From assembly GCA_034521495.1 (NCBI GenBank), contig JAXHMK010000009.1, positions 675,001 through 739,000 of the forward strand: a stretch of DNA of 64,000 nt. Direction: 5' to 3'. The notes below the pieces were generated by a model. It was not told where the DNA came from. It made no database searches and saw only the letters and a program-made list of their open reading frames with translations. Positions 17,321 through 26,737 of this stretch are shown piece by piece. The stretch's first letter is position 1; every line of letters begins with the position of its first letter. The stretch comes from Balneolaceae bacterium (GTDB lineage Bacteria; Bacteroidota; Rhodothermia; Balneolales; Balneolaceae). A program made the translations under genes and the position numbers.

Positions 17321-18331
17321 TTATAACTCCTGAATAATATTTTTCAACTCCTCTTGAGATTTAAAAAATTTCAAATTCTCACCCTCTTGTTCCTTCAGAC
17401 ATCCCTTTTTGGGGAGAATTATCGTTTTATCATAGCTTTTGGCAAGTGGAACTCCACCGGACGTCAAGACCTCCCTGTAATTGAATACGAGATAATCTGC
17501 GGCATTCATAAACTCCGGGACATGGGTTTCTTTAATGAACTGAGGTATTAAGATAACGTTATCCATGTTTTGGGTTGTTTTGCGGATCTTCTTGTAATAG
17601 GCCAACTGTCCTTTCTTTACCGGCCCGACTACAAGCAGTTTTTTATGATAGGGTTCCTCTTTAAAGATGTTGCAAACGTTATGGATCTGCTTGTAAGGGC
17701 TGATATGTCCAAACATCAAAAAAAGGCGATCCTGAATTTTGATCTGAACGTCGTAGCGGTGATTAATTGCTTCAATGGCAGCTGCCCGCGGCATCAATTG
17801 CGGGGGGAATCCGGGGTGAGGCCATATACGAAATTTTTTAGGTGAAACATTAAAGTAGATTGACAGATCGGGGATGACAGATTCGCACTCAACCACAAGC
17901 CGATCAGCTTTTTTTGCCAGCCATCGCCGGGCTTTTATATGCAGCCATTCGTTCGAACAGTCCGGTGGAATTTTGTTGTGGAGAGACCAAACCAGTTTAC
18001 CACCTAATAAAAGATAGATCTGAATACAAAAGAGTTTAAAAAGATACCCGAAGATCGATCCAAAACCTGAAAATTGAATCCAGTGATAGTGAAGAATAGA
18101 GTCGTGTTTAATTAGTTGGTGAAGAATAAATTTTAGATGCCCGGCTGTGCTGACATCAAATATTATATAATCGGAAGAATCGAGTAGTTTTTTATAGAAC
18201 AGGTAGAGGTAATCCGATTTCTTGTGGGTGTACCGAATCCGGGGGGCTACAAAGAGTGTAACCGGTTTGGATTGGCTGATGAGCCCCTCATAGAGTTCTT
18301 CCACTGCTTCCAGTTTTTTGTTGTAATTCAT
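17321..18331 (-). CDS. Glycosyltransferase, GT4-like
   Basis: A 336-residue protein with a GT-B layout: an N-terminal acceptor half containing 'HYHWIQFSG' and KLVWSLHNKIP, and a C-terminal donor half with LFLMFGHISPYKQI, KKLLVVGPV and the FNYREVLTSGG segment that resembles the nucleotide-sugar binding loop. The normal EX7E glutamates are not obvious. It follows the PorV-like gene by 14 bp on the same strand, so it may be cotranscribed. The substrate is unknown; transfer of a hexose to a surface glycan or glycoprotein is a guess. Confidence 0.7.
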   Translation of the reverse strand: MNYNKKLEAVEELYEGLISQSKPVTLFVAPRIRYTHKKSDYLYLFYKKLLDSSDYIIFDVSTAGHLKFILHQLIKHDSILHYHWIQFSGFGSIFGYLFKLFCIQIYLLLGGKLVWSLHNKIPPDCSNEWLHIKARRWLAKKADRLVVECESVIPDLSIYFNVSPKKFRIWPHPGFPPQLMPRAAAIEAINHRYDVQIKIQDRLFLMFGHISPYKQIHNVCNIFKEEPYHKKLLVVGPVKKGQLAYYKKIRKTTQNMDNVILIPQFIKETHVPEFMNAADYLVFNYREVLTSGGVPLAKSYDKTIILPKKGCLKEQEGENLKFFKSQEELKNIIQEL

Positions 18332-18345
18332 AGCCGACCCGACAA

Positions 18346-19386
18346 TCAGAAATAATATTGAACTCCAAAGGAATGGACGGTGCCAAATCCTGTAGAAAAG
18401 GGTACCAGAGCATAATTAACACGAACCGATTCAATTTCAAGCCCCATCCCAACACTGTATGGACGCTCTGTTGGCCCCCACCGGTAACCACCTTGTATAA
18501 ATAAAAGATCTCCTATATTCAGATCCATTGCAAGAGTAAAATATCCGTTATTTTCATTACTTCCGGTAAAATCACCACCGGAACTCTCCTGAATGGGCTG
18601 GTGCCAGTCGGCGATCAGATTCACCAAAACAGGCAGATCATTTTGACCGGGACTGTTAAACTGAATTAAACTTGCAGATAAACCGGCATTAAATGAAGAG
18701 GGCAGAGGCGTTGATTCTGCATCCAGGCTTTCCATTTTACCAATGTTTTTGACTGCGGCTGCCGTCCGGATTTTATCATCCAAAAAACTTGTGGTGATTC
18801 CCGCATTAAACGCATAACCAGATGCCCGAAACTGGAACACCTCTTCTCTTAAATATTGGCCGGTTACACCAATGGAGAATGGACCGATTTTTTGTGCAAT
18901 AGCTCCGGAAAGAGATAAGTATCGTATGGAGAAATTTCCAGCGGAGGGTCCGGGTTGATCTCTTGCTTCAAAACCATCACTCCCGGATGAGTAAACACCA
19001 AATGCGTAAGCGCGGTTATCTTTAACAAGGTTCAACGCTGCAAACTGATTGTTGACATTGGCAATCCAAAGAGTGTAGCTGACATCGAGGCTTGATTGTT
19101 CATCCAAAACCAGCAACGAGGGATTGGAGTAGATTGCAGATGCCCCGGTTGCTGAAGCAGTGGTTGCCTCAGACATAGAAAGCATGCGGGAGGAGGGGCC
19201 GATGTTCAGAAAATCGAGTCCGCTGCCGGTATCCTGGGCATTGGTTATCGGGACTAAAAAGAGTGTAGTGAATATTAGGAGAATTAAGATTGATAGTTTT
19301 GTGCGTTGTGAAAGAAAGTACCTGGTTAAGGATCTGACAGACGAAAAATGACCATCATTTGGCAAAGAGCGTTGTTTCGCCCTCAC
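18346..19386 (-). CDS. PorV/PorQ-type outer-membrane beta-barrel protein
   Basis: About 346 residues with a hydrophobic signal segment ending ITNAQ near residue 50. The family start FLNIGPSSRMLSMSEATTA(S) and ASAIYSNPSLL are characteristic of the UPF0164/PorV-PorQ group, followed by alternating barrel strands and a C-terminal aromatic (YYF). In type IX secretion such proteins accompany secreted substrates at the cell surface. The first 25 residues overlap a dispersed repeat, so the true start may be further inside. It is separated from the next PorV-like gene upstream by about 250 bp of repeat. Confidence 0.8.
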   Translation of the reverse strand: MRAKQRSLPNDGHFSSVRSLTRYFLSQRTKLSILILLIFTTLFLVPITNAQDTGSGLDFLNIGPSSRMLSMSEATTASATGASAIYSNPSLLVLDEQSSLDVSYTLWIANVNNQFAALNLVKDNRAYAFGVYSSGSDGFEARDQPGPSAGNFSIRYLSLSGAIAQKIGPFSIGVTGQYLREEVFQFRASGYAFNAGITTSFLDDKIRTAAAVKNIGKMESLDAESTPLPSSFNAGLSASLIQFNSPGQNDLPVLVNLIADWHQPIQESSGGDFTGSNENNGYFTLAMDLNIGDLLFIQGGYRWGPTERPYSVGMGLEIESVRVNYALVPFSTGFGTVHSFGVQYYF

Positions 19387-19625
19387 CCCTTAGCCCCTCC
19401 CCCGCGGGAGAGGGGTAACGAAGGGACTTTGGAGGGAGAGAGCGAAACGATGAATGGTCTGAGACCAGAAATTTTTTAATACTAAACAGATACAAAGGAA
19501 ATCTTCTTAAAGAGTGAAAGAGCACGTATAGGAGTCTCGTCATTCCGGCCCCCGAGCCGGAATCCCCAATCTTATATAACGCAAGGAGATTCCGGGTCAA
19601 GCCCGGAATGACAGTTACTTTATAC
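19360..19625. repeat. GC-rich dispersed repeats between the two barrel genes
   Basis: CCTCACCCCTTAGCCCCTCC with CCGCGGGAGAGGGG, then CGAAACGATGAATGGTCT, recurs nearly unchanged at about 40765-40855. Next to it lies a GTCATTCCGG..CCGGAATGAC palindrome pair (about 19539-19613). A minus-strand open frame across it is only a translation of the repeat. Confidence 0.7.
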
Positions 19626-19638
19626 TTCATCGATTCAA

Positions 19639-20679
19639 TCATAAATTCAGCCTGATTGCAAACACGTGCATGGTTGAAAGTCCCGAGGGCTCCCTAACAA
19701 ATGCATAATCGATAGAGGGTGCCAGCGTATCATAGGGTAAATGTATGGAAAATCCGGCAGCAGGTTGGAGGTCATTTTCTTCGCCCAAATTGTTAAGCTG
19801 CATTCCGGCTCGAAGCGTAAAGCGTTCATGCAGATGGTAACTCGTTCCTGTTCTGATAAAATGACTGGATGAAGTTTTTTCTGTTCGGTTGACCGATTGA
19901 CTTTGTTCACCCTCTGTTTCCAGTGTATCAAAGGAGTGCCGCCGGTTTTCAAAATCAAAACTGATCAGCCATTGACCGGTCATTTGATAAGAGATTCCCC
20001 CGATGATTCGAAGAGGGAAAAATTGTTGGTTGTCAGAAGCATCGGTTCCGTAAAGATCTGATGTATTGAACCGGTAGGATGCCAGCAAATCCTGAACGGT
20101 GATTCCAATATTTATTTTTGGTTTGGGTTTTATGAGAATACCCAAATCAACTCCTAAGCCTGATGTTGTAGGCAATTCGGGATGATATCGGGCGAGGTTA
20201 TACTTAAACCCAATTCCCGCCCGGAATGAATCAGAAAATCGAAGTCCAAAATTTCCTGTGAGCTGAAATTCGTTTGTGGAAAGATTTTCGGTATGATATC
20301 CGCTTAAATCCCGCCCGTCGATATTTCCAACACGGCTGTGCAACAGGCTGACTGAAAGACCGGCGGATGGAGGGAGTTGAAAATGTGAATGTACCATATT
20401 AAGCCGGCGGTCAAACGGGAGAATGGCGGTGCCGGCGTCAACCTGAATGAGATCAGATTCTATGGCAGCGAATGCAGGATTATAGTAACCATAACTTCCT
20501 TCACTGGTGACCGATGTCATCGCATTTCCCATTCCCATTCCGCGAGGTGAAAAACCAATTCTTGAAAATGAACCGGCAAATCCACCACTATTGTTTTGTG
20601 CATTCAGATTTAAGATCAGCCCTGAAAACAGGAGGATTACCATAGAAATAAGTGATATGGATTTCAATCTTTTCATCAA
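19639..20679 (-). CDS. PorV/PorQ-type outer-membrane beta-barrel protein
   Basis: 346 residues with a signal peptide (cleavage after LNLNAQ near residue 27) and the PorV-family opening FSRIGFSPRGMGMGNAMTSV followed by SYGYYNPAF. The rest is alternating beta strands with a C-terminal FAIRLNL strand. It starts inside the stop of the upstream secreted propeller gene (4-bp overlap), which ties the two together: the barrel may help place or secrete that protein at the surface (inference). A paralogue follows downstream. Confidence 0.8.
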   Translation of the reverse strand: MMKRLKSISLISMVILLFSGLILNLNAQNNSGGFAGSFSRIGFSPRGMGMGNAMTSVTSEGSYGYYNPAFAAIESDLIQVDAGTAILPFDRRLNMVHSHFQLPPSAGLSVSLLHSRVGNIDGRDLSGYHTENLSTNEFQLTGNFGLRFSDSFRAGIGFKYNLARYHPELPTTSGLGVDLGILIKPKPKINIGITVQDLLASYRFNTSDLYGTDASDNQQFFPLRIIGGISYQMTGQWLISFDFENRRHSFDTLETEGEQSQSVNRTEKTSSSHFIRTGTSYHLHERFTLRAGMQLNNLGEENDLQPAAGFSIHLPYDTLAPSIDYAFVREPSGLSTMHVFAIRLNL

Positions 20680-22298
20680 TCAAGCAGGAGAATTTTGCCG
20701 TTCATAAATCCATTGGATGTTTCGATGGAGTAGAAATAGGTGCCGTTGGAGGCTATTCTTCCTGTTTCGGTTTGCCCGTTCCAGGTTGTTTCATACGCTC
20801 CGGATGATGAAACGGCCGGAACCCGAATTGTTTTGACCGGGTTCATTCCAAAATCAAAAATGCGAATAGTTGCAGGGCCGGGCTCTTCCATCTCATATTT
20901 AATGCGGATCAGTGAATGCTGTGTCGGCGAGAAGGGATTTGGATAGGCATAGGTATTTACATTTGGTGCATCCGGTTGATATCGATTTCCGCCGGAGAGT
21001 GGAACTTCAACCCGAAGAATTCTCCATGATTCTCCACCGTCAGATGTGGAGGCAATTCCGTCCGATGTTCCCACCCATAGATTATCTTCCGTGGAAGCGA
21101 CGGCAAAATATCGGGCATCCGGTTTGATGAACGTATTGGGACTCGAGATTTGTGATATGCGTTCCCAGTTCTCACCATCATCATTCGAAATATACAATCC
21201 GTTATCTGCTGCTATATAAATATTGCCATCAAAAAAACCGATGTCATTGGCCCGAACGCCTTCCAGGAATGGGTGAAAAGTTTCTCCCTGGTCATCTGTA
21301 TAAATCACGCCATATGCATCACGGTTTTCGGAATCGGTGATCCAGTTTGTCATCCAGATTCGGTCTGTATCCGGTTGTTGGCGAATTGTAATGATCCAGT
21401 TTGACAGGAGACCACCCGATATGTCGGGATTCCACGAAATGTGCTTCCACCTGATCTGATCGACTGGGGCCGTCAATGCATTTTCCGAGATGTTAATACC
21501 TGCTGCCGTTCCCACCCAAACCCGCTGTTGATCGTCAATTAACAGGCCAAAACCGAGTAGGTTATTATCAAACCGGGGATCGTATCGATTAATAATTTCA
21601 TCCCCGGTTGTTACTGATACCCAACCATATGATTCTCCCGGATTGAGATTTGATACATTCGATGGCGGCAAGATAATTCGTTCCCAGGTTTGGCCGTTAT
21701 CCCGGCTTCGCAAAACCCCGGATGCCCAGTTCGTTGAGAATAGCGTCTGGTCGTGAAAATCCACCTCGTAGGGCGGGGATTGTTCGGGAACGGTGATGCG
21801 AGTTCGGATGTAGGTTTCATCTCCGTATTGGAATTCAATATCGCAGGGCGGTCCTATTGAAGCGGCATCACAAGATTCGTCGGCACGATCATCCAAAGGA
21901 AATGAGATGAACGACCAATCACCACCTGAATTATTTGATTGATAATACCCCTGGGCTGCATTTACAGTTGAACCTCCCCGGGTTGAGGTAAATCCCAATC
22001 CGGCAAAAATTCTGGTTTCATGAACTTCTAAAGAGAAAACTCGTCCGCGTCCGTTAAATACGCTGTCGGCATTAGTGGGCACAAATATCTCCCCGGTCAA
22101 TTCATTAAAGGCGTTCAGTCCCGGGCCGATCCACACCGTTTGGCCGCTGGCTTCAAGTGTTGAGTTTGAGTTTTGGCGAATGGTTAAAAACCGGTCTTCG
22201 GCAGGGCCATATGTTTGACCAAATAGAACAGAAGGTGAGACGAAGATGCAGAGGCAAATCAAATAGACATTGAAATAAATATAAGTTCCGTTCTGCAT
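20676..22298 (-). CDS. Secreted BNR/sortilin-type beta-propeller with C-terminal T9SS-like sorting domain
   Basis: 540 residues. A signal peptide ends near LFGQ (residue 28). The body has repeated blades with SxDxGxxW-type Asp boxes (SRDNGQTWE, SNDDGENWE, TSDGGESWR, TDDQGETFH). From about residue 450 there is an Ig-like C-terminal domain starting YPNPFSP and ending with a KILLLD strand, typical of FlgD-Ig/T9SS type A sorting domains. The protein is probably exported through type IX secretion to the cell surface. It is translationally coupled to two PorV/PorQ-like barrels downstream, so it is probably the founding gene of this operon. Confidence 0.8.
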   Translation of the reverse strand: MQNGTYIYFNVYLICLCIFVSPSVLFGQTYGPAEDRFLTIRQNSNSTLEASGQTVWIGPGLNAFNELTGEIFVPTNADSVFNGRGRVFSLEVHETRIFAGLGFTSTRGGSTVNAAQGYYQSNNSGGDWSFISFPLDDRADESCDAASIGPPCDIEFQYGDETYIRTRITVPEQSPPYEVDFHDQTLFSTNWASGVLRSRDNGQTWERIILPPSNVSNLNPGESYGWVSVTTGDEIINRYDPRFDNNLLGFGLLIDDQQRVWVGTAAGINISENALTAPVDQIRWKHISWNPDISGGLLSNWIITIRQQPDTDRIWMTNWITDSENRDAYGVIYTDDQGETFHPFLEGVRANDIGFFDGNIYIAADNGLYISNDDGENWERISQISSPNTFIKPDARYFAVASTEDNLWVGTSDGIASTSDGGESWRILRVEVPLSGGNRYQPDAPNVNTYAYPNPFSPTQHSLIRIKYEMEEPGPATIRIFDFGMNPVKTIRVPAVSSSGAYETTWNGQTETGRIASNGTYFYSIETSNGFMNGKILLLD

Positions 22299-22767
22299 TA
22301 CAAAAAAGTAGGAGTGTGGGGTGTTGAAATCAAATAATTTAAAAAGAGTGTGAACAATTATCGGGTTGTAAGTCTATAACAGAAAATCTATAAGTATTCA
22401 TTTTAAATATTGGGTTGATATGCAAGCCCGGAGCCGGAAACGGTTTCGGGTTTTTTATTTTGGAGTGAGAAGTGAAAACGCAAAAGGCAAAAGTTTTCGG
22501 CTGACGATTGTTTCTTTCGTCTGCTGAATTAACGGCAATGACTGAGATGTCAATAACCTGAATCTGATGTACTTTTCACTTTTGCGTTTTGCCTTTTCAC
22601 TTCTTACAAATAATTATCTTTCCTCAAAATTAATTCTCTACCTTACAGAAAAGAAAAAAGCCTCCGGTCAAAGAGGCCCTTTTTTGATTTAGCAATCTAT
22701 AGAGTGGGCACAGTGTGCCCATCCTTTTTTATAAAGCAATCATAACATCATGGAATACATCGCGTTG
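22299..22767. other. Intergenic region between propeller and ftsZ genes
   Basis: Contains an inverted pair about 29 bp long (22467-22495 AGAAGTGAAAACGCAAAAGG region against 22578-22607), enclosing about 80 bp, and the ftsZ-side terminator at 22650-22687. The AT-rich 100 bp upstream of 22298 may contain the propeller promoter. No gene seen. Confidence 0.6.
22650..22687 (-). terminator. Terminator downstream of ftsZ
   Basis: On the minus strand GGGCCTC, a short loop, then GGAGGC followed by TTTTTTC: a GC-rich stem with a U-run about 80 bp after the ftsZ stop. It would end the long division-gene transcript. A run of T also follows on the other strand, so it may work both ways. Confidence 0.7.
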
Positions 22768-24108
22768 TTAGTCCATGATTTTTCGGAGGAATGCAGGCTG
22801 TTCGCTATCCCGTTTGTCGATTCGTTCAGATCTGTCATTCAGTCCTGATGAATCGTCGTTACTGGCTTTGCGTTGTTCCTGCTTAGGTTCTGTTAACTCT
22901 TCATCTGCTTCCTTATCATCGTTTGTTCGAATATGCTTTAGACTTCTGCGATGAATGGCTGGTGAATCCAGGTTCTTCAGGTTTTTCTCACCTTTATAGA
23001 AGTTGTCATCCAGCGGCCGTCTTTTTTGAGCAATTTCACTTGCCTTGGGCAGCATGTTCGATGGTTTCTTTTTGCTTACCGAATCATTTTTGCTGGATGA
23101 AGAAGATTGAGATTGTGATTTAACACTGTTCTCTTCAAACTCAAAACCGGTGGCTATAACGGTTACCCGCAGCTGATCCTCGAACGACTCATCCAAAACA
23201 CTACCGAGAATAATCTCTGCATCTTCTCCGGCTTCCTGCTGGATGATTCGTGTAGCTGTTGTGGTTTCCTGAATACCAAGATTCGATCCGGACGAGATAT
23301 TTACCAGAACATTTCGTGCTCCGCGAATACTCACTCCGTCAAGCAGGGGAGAGTTGATCGCTTCGCGGGCGGCTATTTCTGCCCGGTCAGGTCCGCTTGC
23401 AGTAGCCGATCCCATAATTGCAGCCCCCCCGTCAATCATCGTAGTGCGCACATCCGCAAAGTCCAGGTTGATCAGTCCCGGCATCAGAATCAAATCAGAA
23501 ATTCCACGGGTTGCGTTGTATAACACCTGGTTGGCATTATCAAACGCTTCAACGAGGGTTGTGTTTTCATCGGCAATATCCAGTAATCGTTCATTGGGAA
23601 TCACAATTACGGTATCGCAGTTTTTCTTCAGCTCGGCAATACCTTCCACGGCATATTTCATCCGTACTTTTCCTTCAACAAGGAAGGGAGTGGTTACAAT
23701 ACCGACTGTTAAAATTCCTTTTCGTTTGGCAATTCCGGCCACAACGGGAGCTCCGCCTGTTCCGGTTCCGCCGCCCATTCCTGCCGTGATGAAAATCATA
23801 TCGGCATTATCAACGGCTTCATCCAGTTCATGGCGATTTTCCTCAACAGCCTCGCGGCCAATTTCGGGTCTTGCTCCGGCTCCTAATCCAGATGTCAGAT
23901 TGGCTCCAACCTGGATGGAGATATCGGCATCATTATTCTTAAGTGCCTGCGCGTCTGTATTCAGTGCAATGTACTCCACACTGTCTAATCCTTTTTTGAT
24001 CATGTTGTTGATGGCATTACCACCGCCACCGCCAACACCGATCACTTTGATCTTCGCATTATCCTGACCCTTCTCGTCAAAACTAAAGCGTGAGGTTATG
24101 TATTCCAT
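22768..24108 (-). CDS. ftsZ: Cell division protein FtsZ
   Basis: Tubulin-like GTPase that forms the division ring. 446 residues: the GTP-binding core (1-320) with GVGGGGGNAINNM at the start, the tubulin signature GGGTGTG near residue 112 and the NLDFADV region, then a long charged, low-complexity linker (about 330-425) and the conserved C-terminal peptide (PAFLRKIMD) that binds FtsA. It is the last gene of the division cluster, separated from ftsA by about 270 bp containing palindromic repeats, which may mean an extra promoter or processing site. Confidence 0.97.
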   Translation of the reverse strand: MEYITSRFSFDEKGQDNAKIKVIGVGGGGGNAINNMIKKGLDSVEYIALNTDAQALKNNDADISIQVGANLTSGLGAGARPEIGREAVEENRHELDEAVDNADMIFITAGMGGGTGTGGAPVVAGIAKRKGILTVGIVTTPFLVEGKVRMKYAVEGIAELKKNCDTVIVIPNERLLDIADENTTLVEAFDNANQVLYNATRGISDLILMPGLINLDFADVRTTMIDGGAAIMGSATASGPDRAEIAAREAINSPLLDGVSIRGARNVLVNISSGSNLGIQETTTATRIIQQEAGEDAEIILGSVLDESFEDQLRVTVIATGFEFEENSVKSQSQSSSSSKNDSVSKKKPSNMLPKASEIAQKRRPLDDNFYKGEKNLKNLDSPAIHRRSLKHIRTNDDKEADEELTEPKQEQRKASNDDSSGLNDRSERIDKRDSEQPAFLRKIMD

Positions 24109-24179
24109 AGTTAACTCCGTTTATGATTGCTATCTGTAATGATTATTTATTGCTTCTTTCTTGTTTGTTTTTTTGAACT

Positions 24180-24335
24180 GTAAGGGCAATTCATCTGTTC
24201 AGCGACCTGACAGAGTGCGATTGCTCCTGTCAGAGTCGCGAGCAGCTGCTGCGAAATGAATTTGCTTTTGACTAACAACTCTGACAGGATCCCGACAAGC
24301 CTGTCGGGAGCTTTGTCAGGTTGTTTAATTCGATC
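24180..24335. repeat. CTGACAG palindromes between ftsA and ftsZ
   Basis: CCTGACAGAGTGCGATTGCT-type blocks facing GCTCCTGTCAGAG, and an ATCCCGACAAGCCTGTCGGGA hairpin. Related sequence occurs between ftsA and ftsQ (25786-25900). These dispersed hairpins interrupt an otherwise compact operon. Confidence 0.65.
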
Positions 24336-24381
24336 CGCTAAACAGCTATATGAATTATTCTTACACATCTGTTTTTGATTG

Positions 24382-25641
24382 CTAAAGTTCTTTAAACCAA
24401 CTTTTCATCCGTTCGGTAATACTGTTCATCACCTTCTCCACTCCGGTTCCTTTTGATGATGACGGAACCATTTCGTTCTCCACACCTTCTGCTTTCAGCG
24501 CGTGTAGTACTAATCCCACACTGGTTGCATAGATGGGGCTGTTTACTTCTTCGATCAGTCCGCCGGCTAACCCGAGTGGACGTCCAATTTTGGAATCCAT
24601 TCCGAGCACTTCATTGGCTAACGGACAGATATTCTTGATGAGTGATCCGCCCCCGGTGACCACAATTCCTGCACTTAAGGAATCGGCATAACCGCTGCGT
24701 TTCACTTCGATCGCTACGATCTCCAGGATCTCTTCCATTCTGGCCTGGATGATTTTTGCCAAAATACTTTTTGTAATCTCCTTGGGCGGCCGGCCCGCAA
24801 TTCCGGGAATGGTGATCGACTCGTCATCTTCAATCAGATCTACAAAACACTCGCCGTGCTGGTGCTTCAATTTTTGAGCCTGGTCATCCAATACACTCAA
24901 ACCGATTTTGATATCGTCAGTCACTTTCTTCCCGGCAATGGCGATCACTGCGGTGTGACGAATGGTATTCTCCTGGAACACAGCGAGATCCGTTGTACCG
25001 CCTCCGATATCAACCAAAACCACACCAGCCTCTTTCTCTTCATCATCCAAAACTGCATAGGAGGAGGCGAGAGGTTCGAGGATGATATCCGCAACCTGGT
25101 AACCGGCGCGCTCCACACATCGGTAGAGGTTTTTCGCTGCCGAAACCAGGCCTGTGATAATGTGCACTTCGGCTTCCATTCGCATCCCGCTCATGCCAAC
25201 CGGATCGCTGATTCCGTCCTGGCCATCCACCACAAACTCCTGTGGAATGACATGTAAAATCTGTTGATCGGGCGGAAGCATAATCTGCTGGCAATCCTTC
25301 AAAATCCGCTCCACATCCTGCACGGTAATCTCTTTGTCTTTATTGTTGATGGTAATGACACCCTTGCTGCGAATACTCCGGATATGATCGCCGGCAATTC
25401 CTACATTCACGGAATTTACCTCAATCCCCGAAGCGAGTTCGGCCTGTTCAATGGCTGTTTTTATGGCATTTACCGTCTTGTCGATATTTACCACAACCCC
25501 ACGGTTTAATCCTTCACTGGGAGCTTTACCAACGCCCAGGATGTGGATTCGATCCTGTGCATTGATCGATGCCACTACAGCACAAACTTTGGTCGTGCCG
25601 ATGTCGAGTCCTACAACAATTCGTTCATTTTCCTGTTCCAT
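24382..25641 (-). CDS. ftsA: Cell division protein FtsA
   Basis: Actin-like ATPase that anchors FtsZ to the membrane. Starting at the ATG at 25641 it is 419 residues: RIVVGLDIGTTKVCAVV (phosphate-1 loop), the 1C subdomain, VLVDIGGGTTDLAVF (phosphate-2 loop), GIVVTGGGSLI (adenosine loop), and a C-terminal amphipathic helix (SITERMKSWFKEL) that serves as membrane anchor. The frame is open for 65 more codons upstream, but that part is unrelated repeat sequence and is rejected as coding. Confidence 0.95.
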   Translation of the reverse strand: MEQENERIVVGLDIGTTKVCAVVASINAQDRIHILGVGKAPSEGLNRGVVVNIDKTVNAIKTAIEQAELASGIEVNSVNVGIAGDHIRSIRSKGVITINNKDKEITVQDVERILKDCQQIMLPPDQQILHVIPQEFVVDGQDGISDPVGMSGMRMEAEVHIITGLVSAAKNLYRCVERAGYQVADIILEPLASSYAVLDDEEKEAGVVLVDIGGGTTDLAVFQENTIRHTAVIAIAGKKVTDDIKIGLSVLDDQAQKLKHQHGECFVDLIEDDESITIPGIAGRPPKEITKSILAKIIQARMEEILEIVAIEVKRSGYADSLSAGIVVTGGGSLIKNICPLANEVLGMDSKIGRPLGLAGGLIEEVNSPIYATSVGLVLHALKAEGVENEMVPSSSKGTGVEKVMNSITERMKSWFKEL

Positions 25642-26004
25642 ATGCGATCCTGATCTGTTTTTGATTGCTAAACTTTTTTGATAATGTGAGTTCGATTTAA
25701 ATTTTTTTGGGTTAAGATTCCGAACGTTCTTACTGTCGTCCTGAGTTTGGTACGTGTTTGTGGTTTGAGTCAAACAACCTGACAGAGCGCCGTGCTTTTC
25801 GGTTCCTGTCAGAGTTGTGGTATAAGGGCAATTCAATTCGAAAACCGTCCCATGCGACTCTGGCAGGAGCTATCGCACTCTGCCAGGTCGCTAAACACAA
25901 ACTTAACTCAGGATCTCCGTCCGAAATTGAAGTCTGGAGATTCTGAATCGAGTTCAGAATGACCTTTTTAGAATCTATGTCTGTAATGTCCAATTCACGT
26001 TGAT
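25642..26004. repeat. Repeat-bearing gap between ftsA and ftsQ
   Basis: Contains CCTGACAGAG..CCTGTCAGAG (25786-25816), CTCTGGCAGGAGCTATCGCA with its partner, and an ATTCTGAATC..GTTCAGAATGAC palindrome (25935-25965). No gene or clear promoter seen. Confidence 0.6.
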
Positions 26005-26736
26005 TTAAGAATTTCGTGTTATAATTTGATCTTCAAAGCGAAGGTCGATGCGGGTGAACGCACCGATTCCTTTTTTGGATACTACGTTGGTATAAAAAGC
26101 TTCCCAGTTTTCTATTTTTTCCCGGAACTGGTCCCGGCCAAATAACAATTTCACTCCGTTCTCATAAGTGAGGGCGACTACACCTTCACTGTCATTCCAG
26201 GAGACTTCACTGATGGTGATCCAGCCGAGTTCATTTTCCTGTGCTGCGATCAAAAATTCTTCAACTTGTTGGTATTGATCAGACTTCAAGGTGTCACTCA
26301 AAGACCGAGCTGAAAATCCATAAACCAGCGGTACGTCTTTTACTTTTTCCGGGATGATGGGAAGTTTGAATCCGCCTTCTGCCACATAGACTCGTCGGTT
26401 TCCATCCACCAGTATGGCAAACGGTTCTCGTTCAGTAATCTTAAATGTCAGAGTCCCAAGCATACCCATATTTACTGTGGCGTCTTTCACATAAGGCAGT
26501 GTTTTCAACTCCATGAAAAGACTGTCTAAAGAGACACTGTCTGCCAGCATACCTACCGGTGATGTCAGAGCCTGCTCCAGGGATTCAGTTTCCGTAAAGT
26601 GATTTCCCTCAAATTCCACGGCATCAATCCGTGTATTTTTTTCGAGGTAAAGTCCGCCAAAAACAGCACCTGTCAGTAGTACGACCGACAGCAGAATCCA
26701 GACGGCATTTTTCAGTTTATTTGATCTCTTCGCCAT
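26005..26736 (-). CDS. ftsQ: Cell division protein FtsQ
   Basis: 243 residues: a short basic cytoplasmic tail, one membrane helix (about 11-30, WILLSVVLLTGAVFGGLYL), a POTRA domain (about 36-105, IDAVEFEGNHFTETESL) and a beta domain. It links early and late divisome proteins through its periplasmic part. It lies one base after murC on the same strand, so the two are cotranscribed. Sequence similarity to proteobacterial FtsQ is low outside POTRA; the position in the cluster supports the name. Confidence 0.88.
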   Translation of the reverse strand: MAKRSNKLKNAVWILLSVVLLTGAVFGGLYLEKNTRIDAVEFEGNHFTETESLEQALTSPVGMLADSVSLDSLFMELKTLPYVKDATVNMGMLGTLTFKITEREPFAILVDGNRRVYVAEGGFKLPIIPEKVKDVPLVYGFSARSLSDTLKSDQYQQVEEFLIAAQENELGWITISEVSWNDSEGVVALTYENGVKLLFGRDQFREKIENWEAFYTNVVSKKGIGAFTRIDLRFEDQIITRNS

Positions 26737-26737
26737 C

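Noticed and set aside
19355-19642. Open frame between the two PorV-like genes
   Set aside because: It translates two GC-rich dispersed repeats (also found at 40765-40855); no domain or consistent codon use.
23354-24067. 237-codon plus-strand frame inside ftsZ
   Set aside because: Antisense shadow of ftsZ; Ser/Pro/Ile-rich without motifs.
25642-25836. N-terminal extension of FtsA
   Set aside because: The upstream 65 codons translate a dispersed palindromic repeat; the conserved FtsA start is the ATG at 25641.
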